Assembly (NCBI RefSeq): GCF_937881195.1
Contig: NZ_CALGFC010000020.1
Coordinates: forward strand, 1-5,523
Reading direction: 5' to 3'
DNA from: an uncultured Methanobrevibacter sp.
GTDB lineage: Archaea > Methanobacteriota > Methanobacteria > Methanobacteriales > Methanobacteriaceae
Length of the DNA: 5,523 bases
The position numbers and the translations under genes were made by a program. The first letter of the stretch is position 1, and the number at the start of each line of letters is the position of its first letter. Under the pieces are notes generated by a model. It did no database searches. It was given only the letters and a program-made list of their open reading frames with translations, and was not told the origin of the DNA. Of this stretch, positions 1 to 5,298 are shown in pieces.

Positions 1-55
1 TATTAGATTATATTAGATTATATTAGATTATATTAGATTATATTAGATTATATTA
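1..55. repeat. 10-bp tandem repeat array (TATTAGATTA), cut by left edge
   Basis: Five perfect head-to-tail copies of TATTAGATTA fill positions 1-50, followed by a half copy (TATTA, 51-55) before the sequence diverges. The array probably extends beyond the left edge. It cannot code for protein: a 10-bp period visits all frames, and the unit brings TAG on the plus strand and TAA on the minus strand. The unit contains TTATATTA-like stretches that resemble weak archaeal TATA elements, but nothing shows that they are used. Its place upstream of nop10 is where other archaea often carry the aIF2-alpha gene. Confidence 0.95.
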
Positions 56-86
56 TTTCCTTTGTATTAAATCATGTTGAAATTTA

Positions 87-115
87 AGAGTAAACTTTTT
101 TTAGAGTAAACTTTT
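87..115. repeat. Short direct repeat upstream of nop10
   Basis: The 13-mer AGAGTAAACTTTT occurs twice, at 87-99 and 103-115, with a 16-bp offset and only three bases between copies. It lies just upstream of the nop10 ribosome binding site, inside the probable promoter/leader. It could be a regulatory half-site pair or a small duplication; the sequence does not decide. No clear TATA box for nop10 can be separated from the general AT-richness here. Confidence 0.6.
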
Positions 116-126
116 ATTTTATTTAA

Positions 127-131
127 GTGAT
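127..131 (+). promoter_or_regulatory. Ribosome binding site of nop10 (decides the start)
   Basis: GTGAT at 127-131 matches the 3' half of the archaeal Shine-Dalgarno consensus GGAGGTGAT and ends four bases before the ATG at 136. The same element and the same four-base spacing precede the PAC2 gene. This argues that the GTG at 127, in frame with nop10 and a possible start, is part of the ribosome binding site and not the initiation codon. Confidence 0.65.
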
Positions 132-135
132 TAAA

Positions 136-318
136 ATGAAAATGAAGATGCATAGATGCAATTCTTGTAATATATATACAATTAAAAATACTTGTCCTAA
201 TTGTGATGGGGATTTAAATGTTATATATCCTCCAAAATATTCTATTGAGGATAAATATGGAAAATATCGTAGAAAATTAAAAGAAGAAGCATTAAATGGC
301 GAAAATTTTAATGAATAA
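136..318 (+). CDS. nop10: H/ACA ribonucleoprotein protein Nop10 (rRNA pseudouridylation)
   Basis: This 60-residue protein has the full length and layout of archaeal Nop10. Nop10 binds Cbf5 in H/ACA RNPs together with L7Ae and Gar1, supporting guide-directed pseudouridylation of rRNA. The N-terminal zinc ribbon is visible as Cys8-x2-Cys11 and Cys20-x2-Cys23, followed by the family signature YPPKYSIEDKYGKYRRKLK (about residues 31-49), the linker and helix that pack on Cbf5. The start is placed at ATG 136 (MKMKMHRC) because the in-frame GTG at 127 lies in the ribosome binding site; ATGs at 142 and 148 are possible but less well spaced. The basic head MKMKM is typical of the family. The next gene, a PAC2-family gene on the same strand 108 bp on, is a common archaeal neighbour. 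The acidic tail (ENFNE) is not conserved in the family. Identification is firm; cotranscription with PAC2 is only inferred. Confidence 0.95.
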   Translation: MKMKMHRCNSCNIYTIKNTCPNCDGDLNVIYPPKYSIEDKYGKYRRKLKEEALNGENFNE

Positions 319-322
319 TTTA

Positions 323-357
323 CTAAGATAATTTGTAATTTAATTTATGAATCTTAG
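323..357. repeat. Imperfect hairpin in the nop10-PAC2 gap
   Basis: CTAAGAT (323-329) and ATCTTAG (351-357) form a perfect 7-bp inverted repeat around a 21-nt AT-rich loop, starting five bases after the nop10 stop. The stem is short, has only two G-C pairs and is not followed by a clear oligo-T run, so a terminator role is doubtful. It may be an RNA processing or stability element, or chance in AT-rich DNA. Confidence 0.3.
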
Positions 358-368
358 AATTATAAGTT

Positions 369-394
369 TTAAATTAATATATTATTAAATTAAT
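369..394 (+). promoter_or_regulatory. Possible TATA region of the PAC2 gene with direct repeat
   Basis: TTAAATTAAT occurs at 369-378 and again at 385-394 (16-bp offset), flanking TATATT. An archaeal TATA element here would place the transcription start near 400-410 and leave a leader of about 20 nt that includes the ribosome binding site at 415-422. The region is so AT-rich that the assignment is weak, and PAC2 may simply be read through from nop10. Confidence 0.3.
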
Positions 395-414
395 TTGATA
401 AAAGTATTAGATTG

Positions 415-422
415 AAGGTGAT
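415..422 (+). promoter_or_regulatory. Ribosome binding site of the PAC2-family gene (decides the start)
   Basis: AAGGTGAT at 415-422 is the best Shine-Dalgarno sequence in the window and lies four bases before ATG 427. The longer in-frame TTG start at 412 would begin upstream of this element and translate through it (giving MKVIS before the real Met), so ATG 427 is preferred. Confidence 0.85.
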
Positions 423-426
423 TTCT

Positions 427-1197
427 ATGAAAAATACTGAAGTCAATATTTTGGAAGATATTGAATTGGATAACCCTATTTTTATTGAAGCTCTCCCTGG
501 AATTGGTCATGTAGGTAAATTAGCTGCGGATCATATGATTGATGAGTTAGGAGCTACTAAATTTGCAGAATTATATTCCTATCACTTCCCTCCTCAGGTT
601 TTTGTGGATGAAGATGGTCTTATTGAGAATATGACGAATGAGTTTTATTATTTGAAGTCTTTAGGAGAAAATGAGAGGGATTACATTATTTTAGTTGGAA
701 ATAGTCAAGCTTTATCTCCAGAAGGACAATATGAATTATCTAGCTTTATTTTGAATTTTATTGAAGATTATGGTGTAAAAGAAATGTACACTTTAGGAGG
801 ATTAGCTACAGGTCATCCTATTGAAGAATCCCGTGTATTTGGTGCAGCTACTGATCTTGAAATTATTGAAACATTAAAAGAACTAGATATTGAGATAAGG
901 TCTGCTGATGGAGGAATTGTCGGTGCTTCAGGACTTTTACTTGGTTTAGGAAAAATTAGAAAAATTAAAGGGGCTTGTTTAATGGGTGAAACTCCAGGTT
1001 ACTTTATTGATGCTGAAGCTGCAGAGGCTATTTTAGGAAAATTAACCAAAATTTTAAATATAGAAGTTAATACCGATAAACTTGATGAGCGAGCCGAAGA
1101 AACAAGAAAAATGATTTCAAAAGCTCAAAAACTAGAGCAAGAAATGGTTAATAAAAATATTGGCTCTGGTGAAGATGATTTGAGATATATTGGATAA
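427..1197 (+). CDS. PAC2-family protein, probable proteasome assembly chaperone
   Basis: This 256-residue soluble protein belongs to the PAC2 family, whose archaeal members (PbaB type) resemble eukaryotic proteasome assembly chaperones and are thought to bind or help build the 20S core. Family landmarks in order are LPGIGHVG (residues 23-30), the segment GNSQALSPEGQYELS (91-105), the glycine loop TLGGLATG (122-129), VGASGLLLGLG (165-175), and MGETPGYFIDAEAAEAIL (186-203). The last 40 residues are charged and look helical or coiled-coil (about 214-243). There is no signal peptide or membrane segment, so it is cytosolic. The protein ends DLRYIG: Tyr is third from the end and Ile second, so it is not a canonical HbYX proteasome-docking tail, although it resembles one shifted by a residue. 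The start follows the ribosome binding site at 415-422. The common archaeal pairing with nop10 is kept. Family assignment is strong; the chaperone function is from family knowledge and partly inferred. Confidence 0.9.
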   Translation: MKNTEVNILEDIELDNPIFIEALPGIGHVGKLAADHMIDELGATKFAELYSYHFPPQVFVDEDGLIENMTNEFYYLKSLGENERDYIILVGNSQALSPEGQYELSSFILNFIEDYGVKEMYTLGGLATGHPIEESRVFGAATDLEIIETLKELDIEIRSADGGIVGASGLLLGLGKIRKIKGACLMGETPGYFIDAEAAEAILGKLTKILNIEVNTDKLDERAEETRKMISKAQKLEQEMVNKNIGSGEDDLRYIG

Positions 1198-1213
1198 TTA
1201 AATTATTTAATAT

Positions 1214-1275
1214 ATTTTTCAAATATTCTTACTATTATTTTAAATATTTTTTTCATTATTTTATTTATTTTTTGA
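1214..1275 (+). terminator. Oligo-T termination region after the PAC2 gene
   Basis: Within 80 bases of the PAC2 stop codon the plus strand carries a T5 run (about 1215-1219), a T7 run (1247-1253) and a T6 run near 1270-1275, with no hairpin. Euryarchaeal RNA polymerase terminates at such U-rich tracts, so this is the likely end of the nop10-PAC2 transcript. The exact site cannot be read from sequence. Confidence 0.5.
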
Positions 1276-1318
1276 TTATTCTTTTTATTAGTTTCTTTAT
1301 CTGTTTTTTATTAGCACC

Positions 1319-1440
1319 TGTATATTTATTTTAATATTTTCATTCATATAATCTTTTTATTTTAATATTTTCATTTATAGCATCTTTTTATTTTAATATT
1401 TTCATTTATAGCATCTTTTTATTTTAATATTTTTTCTATA
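1319..1440. repeat. 31-bp tandem repeat, about four copies
   Basis: Four head-to-tail copies with a 31-bp period lie at 1319-1349, 1350-1380, 1381-1411 and 1412-1440. All share the core ATTTTAATATTTT; the two central copies differ from each other only at the first base and end in CATTTATAG. The outer copies are degenerate: the first has TGTATA for the CATCTTT head and CATTCATAT at its tail, and the last ends in TTTTCTATA. Each copy carries a T5 run (T4 at most in the first), so the array could act as repeated terminators, but it may simply be a minisatellite made by replication slippage. The unit lacks the dyad structure and unique spacers of a CRISPR. Confidence 0.9.
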
Positions 1441-1497
1441 TTTCTTCTTTTTAGTAGATAATATTTTTTTAAGTTTATTTATTTTTTTATCACTATA

Positions 1498-1507
1498 TTA
1501 ATATATT
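1498..1507 (+). promoter_or_regulatory. Possible TATA box of the endonuclease Q gene
   Basis: TTAATATATT is centred about 27 bp upstream of ATG 1529. That is the distance expected if transcription starts at or next to the initiation codon. No Shine-Dalgarno sequence lies upstream of the ATG, which fits a leaderless mRNA. The surrounding AT-richness limits confidence. Confidence 0.4.
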
Positions 1508-1528
1508 AAAATAATCTAATATTTTAAT

Positions 1529-2722
1529 ATGATAGTAAATGCAGACTTACATATCCATAGCTGTTTTTCTATGGCAAGTTCGAAAGATATGTTAATAGAT
1601 AATATAGCTCCTCAAGCAAACCTTAAAGGGCTTCAACTTATGGGTACAGGGGATGCACTTCATCCTAAATGGCTTGAAATTATTGAAAGAAGCACTGAAT
1701 ATGTTGGAGATGGTATTTATTCTGCAGAAGATTGTGATTTTATACTTACCTGCGAAATAGAAGGTGAAAAGAAAATTCATCATCTTATAATCATTCCTAA
1801 TATAGAAATCGCTAGAGAAATTAGTGAAAAACTTGTTTCTAATAATAAATATAAGGATGGCCGTCCTAGGGCTAAAATGAATGGGAAAGAAATTATGGAA
1901 ATGGCTAGGGAATATGGATGTTTAATTGGTCCTGCTCATGCATTCACTCCATGGACTGGAATGTATAAAACATTTGATAGTATTATGGATTGTTATGGTC
2001 AAAAACCTGATTTTTTAGAATTAGGATTATCTGCTGATACTGACATGGCAGATACTATAAAAGAATTGCAAAATATTCCATTTCTTTCAAACTCTGATGC
2101 TCATTCGCCATGGCCTCATAGATTAGGTAGAGAATTTAATCAAATAGAACTCAAAGATATCTCATTTGAATCCTTAAAAAATTCAATTAAAAAAAATAAA
2201 ATTAAGGCAAACTATGGATTAGTACCAAATTTAGGTAAATATCACATGACTGCATGTACTAAATGTTATAAATTAATTGATCCTGATTGGGCAATAAAAA
2301 ATAAGATGAAATGTAGTTGTGGAGGAACTATAAAAAAAGGAGTAGACTTTAGAATTTCTCAGATAGCTACATGGGAAAAACCTCACCATCCTGCTCATCG
2401 CCCTCCTTACATACATTTAATGCCTTTAGCTGAAATTATTAGTATGGTTTATGATAAAGGAGTTACAACAAAAACTGTTCAAGGAAAATGGAAAGACTTG
2501 ATTGATAATATTGGTAATGAGATTGAAATTTTAATAGATGCTCCTTTAGATGAAATATCTAAAGTTAATCAAGATCTTATTCCTGCTATTGAGTCATTTA
2601 GGAATAATTCTCTACATATTTCTCCTGGTGGTGGAGGAAAATATGGGGAGATTTCTTTTGATGAAGAATTACCCGAAAAAGCTGTAGAAAAAGATAACGG
2701 TGTAACATTAGATAATTTTTGA
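1529..2722 (+). CDS. endoQ: Endonuclease Q-like PHP-domain DNA repair nuclease
   Basis: This 397-residue protein matches the architecture of archaeal endonuclease Q (EndoQ; older annotation: PHP-domain family TIGR00375). EndoQ cuts DNA on the 5' side of deaminated bases (uracil, hypoxanthine, xanthine) and abasic sites. The N-terminal PHP domain (about 1-225) shows the expected metal ligands: DLHIHS (His8, His10), GDALHP (Asp42, His45), CEIEGE (Glu76/Glu78), HH84-85, PAHAF (His137) and SNSDAHS (Asp190, His192). A zinc finger follows, Cys243-x2-Cys246-x15-Cys262-x-Cys264, then the conserved segment PPYIHLMPLAEII (292-304) and a C-terminal helical part ending in the family's SPGGGGKYGEI (366-375). 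The last 20 residues are an acidic, poorly conserved tail. The second half of the finger is CxC instead of CxxC. The start MIVNADLHIH is the normal family start; no ribosome binding site precedes it, suggesting a leaderless transcript. It stands alone and converges on the metal operon. EndoQ identity is from recognised family features and enzyme activity is inferred. Confidence 0.88.
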   Translation: MIVNADLHIHSCFSMASSKDMLIDNIAPQANLKGLQLMGTGDALHPKWLEIIERSTEYVGDGIYSAEDCDFILTCEIEGEKKIHHLIIIPNIEIAREISEKLVSNNKYKDGRPRAKMNGKEIMEMAREYGCLIGPAHAFTPWTGMYKTFDSIMDCYGQKPDFLELGLSADTDMADTIKELQNIPFLSNSDAHSPWPHRLGREFNQIELKDISFESLKNSIKKNKIKANYGLVPNLGKYHMTACTKCYKLIDPDWAIKNKMKCSCGGTIKKGVDFRISQIATWEKPHHPAHRPPYIHLMPLAEIISMVYDKGVTTKTVQGKWKDLIDNIGNEIEILIDAPLDEISKVNQDLIPAIESFRNNSLHISPGGGGKYGEISFDEELPEKAVEKDNGVTLDNF

Positions 2723-2748
2723 TTTAATAATCTCATATATTATATAAC

Positions 2749-2775
2749 AAAAATAAAAAATAAAAAATAAAAAAT
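2749..2775 (-). terminator. Heptamer A6T array; oligo-T terminator for the metal operon
   Basis: The plus strand has T at 2754, 2761, 2768 and 2775 separated by runs of six A (five before the first T), a perfect 7-bp tandem repeat. Read from the minus strand this is a series of T6 tracts about 60-85 bases beyond the ATPase stop codon, well suited to euryarchaeal oligo-U termination of the ArsR-ATPase transcript. A second minus-strand T-rich stretch lies closer, at about 2811-2822. Confidence 0.55.
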
Positions 2776-2822
2776 CAATATTGAAGATTAAAGATGAAAA
2801 AGTAAAATGTAAAAATAAAAAA

Positions 2823-2839
2823 TTTTTTAATTTTATTTT
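2823..2839 (+). terminator. Oligo-T terminator for the endonuclease Q gene
   Basis: The plus strand carries T6 (2823-2828), T4 (2831-2834) and T4 (2836-2839), about 100 bases after the EndoQ stop codon. These are the first strong T tracts on that strand after the gene, and they overlap the last codons of the converging ATPase gene. With the A-rich stretch just before it the site is roughly palindromic, so it could serve both directions. Confidence 0.45.
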
Positions 2840-4938
2840 CCTATTCTAAGGGCGTTAGCTACTACTAGGAGTGTTAAACCCATATCTCCAATTAAAATTG
2901 CTTCCCAGAGGCTAACATAACCTAAAATTCCTAAAACTGCTAACACTGCTTTAACACTCAAGGGCAGAGCTATGTTTTGCTTTATGACTCCCATAGTTTT
3001 TTTAGCTATGTCAATTAAATAATTCACTTTGGATATGTTATCTTGCATTAATACAATGTCGGCAGTTTCAACAGCTACATCTGCACCACCCATTCCCATA
3101 GCTATTCCAACATTAGCTCTTGCAAGTGATGGTGTATCATTTACTCCATCTCCAACCATGGCTACATTTTCATACTCTTTACCTAGTTTTTCAACAATAT
3201 TCACTTTGTCTTCTGGAAGAAGATTTGGATAATAATTATCAAGTCCAATTTTTTCTGCTACATTTTTAGCAGCAGTTGAATTGTCTCCAGTTAGCATAAT
3301 TGTTTTTATAGATTTTTCTTTAAGTTTGGCTATAGTAATCTTTGCATTTTCTCTTATTTTATCATTTAAATTAATTAATCCTAATATTCTATTCTCATTT
3401 CCAATAATAACACTAGTTTTTCCAATAGAATTTTTTTCTAAATTCAATTCTTCGATTTCACCTTTCAAATTTTCATTATAGTCAAATAGCTCTTTTTTAC
3501 CAATATAGAATGTTTGATTGTTTATTTTACCTTTTAAACCTTTTCCTGCAATAGATTTAAAATTTTCAACTTTTTCTAGTTTTATGTCATTGTTTTTTTG
3601 GTAGTCTTTAAATGCTTTTGCAATTGGATGTTTTGACTGACTTTCTATACTACAAGCTATTTTTATAATTTCATTTTCTTTAAAATTGTTTAATGTATTT
3701 ATTTCATTTATTTCCAAATTACCTTCAGTTAAAGTTCCAGTTTTATCAAACATGATAGCTTTTATACTAGCTAAACCTTCAACATATTCTCCACCTTTTA
3801 TGATTATTCCATTTTTAGTTCCTGCAGTAATTGCAGAAACTATTGAAACAGGTGTTGAAATAGCTATTGCACATGGACAGGATATAACTAATAAAACTAA
3901 TGCTCTATATACCCATTCATCAATTGGTTGATTGAATATTAAAGTTGGTATGATAGCTACAAACATAGCTAATACAATAATTGTAGGAGTATAATATTTA
4001 GCAAATTTATCTATGAAAAGATCTATTTTTGCTTTTTTATCTTCAGATTCTTTTATTAAATCTATAATTTTTGAAAATATTGTTTCATCAGATAATTTAG
4101 TAACTTTTATCTCTATATATCCATCTTCATTTATGGTAGAAGCATATACTTCATCTCCTTCAGTTTTTGTCACTGCTAAACTTTCGCCAGTAATAGATGA
4201 TTGGTCAACAGAAGTAATTCCTTTTTCAATAATTCCATCAATTGGTATTTTATCTCCTGGTTTTACAACTACAATATTTCCAATTGATAAATCTTTAACA
4301 TTAACTTCTAATTCTTCAAATTTGTTTTTATTACCGCTATCTCCAATTTTTCTTTTCACAGTAGCAATATTAGGAGACAATTTAACTAATTTGGAAAGTG
4401 ATCTTTTAGATCTATCTAATGCATAATTTTCTAAATATTCTGCAAGGAAAAATAGTAGCATTAATGTTGCACCTTCACCACCATCTCCAAGTAGAAATGC
4501 GCCGATAGTAGCTATTGTTATCAATAACTCTATTTTTACTTCTTTTTTCAATAATGATTTTATCCCATGTCTGATTATTTCTTGTCCAACTATTAGTACT
4601 ACTATCAAATATATTATTTGTGAGATAATATCTTGATTTAGATTGCTATATATATTAAAATTAATTTGGGATATAAAATATCCAATTAAAAATATAATTA
4701 TGCCTATTCCTAATATAATTAGGGGTTTTTTGGATTTTTTATCTTCAATATTTTCTATGTTTTCAAGCATTCCTTGTTCACATGCACATCCTCGATGTTC
4801 ATTAGTATCATGGCAATGGTCAATATTATCATCTTCATGATGATGTTTGTGGTCATGTTCTTCTTTATGTTGATGGTCATGACAACAATCACAACCTTCA
4901 TCATGATATATTTCAAGGTTTTCATTTTTAGAATCCAT
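2833..4938 (-). CDS. cadA: Zn2+/Cd2+/Pb2+-exporting P1B-type ATPase with His/Cys-rich N-terminus
   Basis: This 701-residue membrane protein is a heavy-metal P-type ATPase that uses ATP to export soft divalent cations. Using the ATG at 4938, the signatures in order are: actuator TGES (250-253), membrane motif SCPCAIAIS (Cys354, Pro355, Cys356), phosphorylation site DKTGTLT (Asp398), nucleotide-site SKHP (His437), TGD (550-552) and GDGVND (596-601). Lys663 in SVKAVLAVLG and Asp685 in IGDMGLTLL correspond to the Lys and Asp of the last two helices of E. coli ZntA, which separates Zn/Cd/Pb pumps (P1B-2) from copper pumps. Hydrophobic segments are near 71-90, 105-120, 136-150, 155-170, 316-336, 343-372, 652-676 and 678-698, giving the usual eight. 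There is no N-terminal HMA (GMxCxxC) domain; the first 55 residues instead hold 12 His and 6 Cys. The gene overlaps the CadC-like sensor upstream by 11 bp, so it is probably coupled and metal-induced. ATG 4944 is in frame but lies directly against the Shine-Dalgarno-like AAGGCGA. The exact metal range is inferred. Confidence 0.93.
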   Translation of the reverse strand: MDSKNENLEIYHDEGCDCCHDHQHKEEHDHKHHHEDDNIDHCHDTNEHRGCACEQGMLENIENIEDKKSKKPLIILGIGIIIFLIGYFISQINFNIYSNLNQDIISQIIYLIVVLIVGQEIIRHGIKSLLKKEVKIELLITIATIGAFLLGDGGEGATLMLLFFLAEYLENYALDRSKRSLSKLVKLSPNIATVKRKIGDSGNKNKFEELEVNVKDLSIGNIVVVKPGDKIPIDGIIEKGITSVDQSSITGESLAVTKTEGDEVYASTINEDGYIEIKVTKLSDETIFSKIIDLIKESEDKKAKIDLFIDKFAKYYTPTIIVLAMFVAIIPTLIFNQPIDEWVYRALVLLVISCPCAIAISTPVSIVSAITAGTKNGIIIKGGEYVEGLASIKAIMFDKTGTLTEGNLEINEINTLNNFKENEIIKIACSIESQSKHPIAKAFKDYQKNNDIKLEKVENFKSIAGKGLKGKINNQTFYIGKKELFDYNENLKGEIEELNLEKNSIGKTSVIIGNENRILGLINLNDKIRENAKITIAKLKEKSIKTIMLTGDNSTAAKNVAEKIGLDNYYPNLLPEDKVNIVEKLGKEYENVAMVGDGVNDTPSLARANVGIAMGMGGADVAVETADIVLMQDNISKVNYLIDIAKKTMGVIKQNIALPLSVKAVLAVLGILGYVSLWEAILIGDMGLTLLVVANALRIGK

Positions 4939-5275
4939 ATTCATTCGCCTTTCTTATTAATGGGATAATTTCTTGACTATTTATCGAATAAAAAGTTTGT
5001 TTGTTTTCTTTTCTGAATTTCACTATGTTTTTATTTCTAAGTAACCTCAATTGATGGGAAATAGCAGACTGACTCATGTCTAATAGTAATGATAATTCAC
5101 ATACACAAAGTTCTTGATAACTAAGTGCACATAATATTCTTACTCTATTAAAATCTCCAAGGAGTTTAAATAGGTTAGATATCTCTTGATATACATTGTC
5201 ACTTGACATTTTCTCTGAAACTTCAGCAATAAGGTCTTCTCTAACACTTTTAATTTCACAAGTTTGATTTGACAT
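4928..5275 (-). CDS. cadC: ArsR/SmtB-family metal sensor, CadC-like repressor of the ATPase operon
   Basis: This 115-residue winged-helix protein is an ArsR/SmtB-type repressor that should leave DNA on binding toxic metal. The core runs from about 30 to 112, with LGDFNRVRILCAL (39-51), the metal-site helix ELCVCEL (55-61), recognition helix MSQSAISHQLRLLR (67-80) and the wing VKFRKENKQTFYSI (85-98). Cys57 and Cys59 match the CxC of Staphylococcus CadC, and Cys6 in TCEI aligns with CadC Cys7, also in TCEI, giving the three ligands CadC needs in its alpha3N Cd/Pb site. The position of CadC Cys11 is Ser10 here. The alpha5 zinc site looks absent, since the last helix has no His. The N-terminal TCEI match supports ATG 5275 as start. 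No Shine-Dalgarno precedes it, and a TATA box 27 bp upstream suggests a leaderless mRNA. The stop lies 11 bp inside the ATPase gene, making a two-gene operon. Family is certain; Cd/Pb preference is inferred. Confidence 0.93.
   Translation of the reverse strand: MSNQTCEIKSVREDLIAEVSEKMSSDNVYQEISNLFKLLGDFNRVRILCALSYQELCVCELSLLLDMSQSAISHQLRLLRNKNIVKFRKENKQTFYSINSQEIIPLIRKANEYGF
4945..4952 (-). promoter_or_regulatory. Ribosome binding site of the ATPase gene, inside the sensor gene
   Basis: On the minus strand AAAGGCGA (4952 to 4945) differs by one base from the AAGGTGAT element used by the PAC2 gene. It lies six bases from ATG 4938 but touches the alternative ATG at 4944. The spacing therefore favours 4938. 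The site is within the last codons of the ArsR gene, consistent with translational coupling. Confidence 0.55.
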
Positions 5276-5293
5276 ATGAACATATATTCATAT
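5274..5293. promoter_or_regulatory. Probable ArsR/SmtB operator overlapping the sensor start codon
   Basis: ATATGAA (5274-5280), spacer CATATA, TTCATAT (5287-5293) form a 20-bp palindrome in which nine of ten base pairs are symmetric. The core TGAA-N6-TTCA is the one found in SmtB/CadC-type operators. It lies between the TATA box (5299-5306) and the start codon and includes the first two bases of that codon (5275, 5274). An extra TTCA half-site at 5295-5298 repeats the arm 8 bp further on. Bound protein would block transcription start, so this is the likely autoregulatory and operon-controlling site. Confidence 0.75.
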
Positions 5294-5298
5294 ATTCA

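Larger units (their letters stand above)
1198..1528. other. 331-bp T-rich noncoding gap
   Basis: No gene is seen on either strand between the PAC2 gene and the PHP gene. The plus strand is extremely T-rich and G-poor through about 1495, giving strong strand asymmetry. The gap holds oligo-T runs that could end transcription of the upstream gene, a four-copy 31-bp tandem repeat (1319-1440), and a TATA-like element near its right end. No tRNA, C/D-box or H/ACA-box RNA could be recognised by eye. Confidence 0.8.

Noticed and set aside
127..135. GTG start of nop10 at 127 adding MIK
   Set aside because: The GTG is part of GTGAT, the ribosome binding site four bases before ATG 136; the family start is MKMKM.
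323..357. Intrinsic terminator between nop10 and the PAC2 gene
   Set aside because: The stem is only 7 bp with a 21-nt loop and no T run follows; kept only as a weak inverted repeat.
412..426. TTG start of the PAC2 gene at 412 adding MKVIS
   Set aside because: It would translate through the strong AAGGTGAT ribosome binding site; ATG 427 has ideal spacing.
1319..1440. CRISPR array
   Set aside because: The 31-bp units are directly adjacent with no unique spacers, no dyad, and no cas genes nearby.
1592..1783. Minus-strand open frame of 63 codons within the EndoQ gene
   Set aside because: It is an antisense shadow of a well-conserved PHP domain and has no family features or ribosome binding site.
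4013..4426. Plus-strand open frame of 137 codons (and others at 3029-3931 and 4643-4968) opposite the ATPase
   Set aside because: These are antisense shadows of the ATPase; the minus strand shows all P-type ATPase motifs in one frame.
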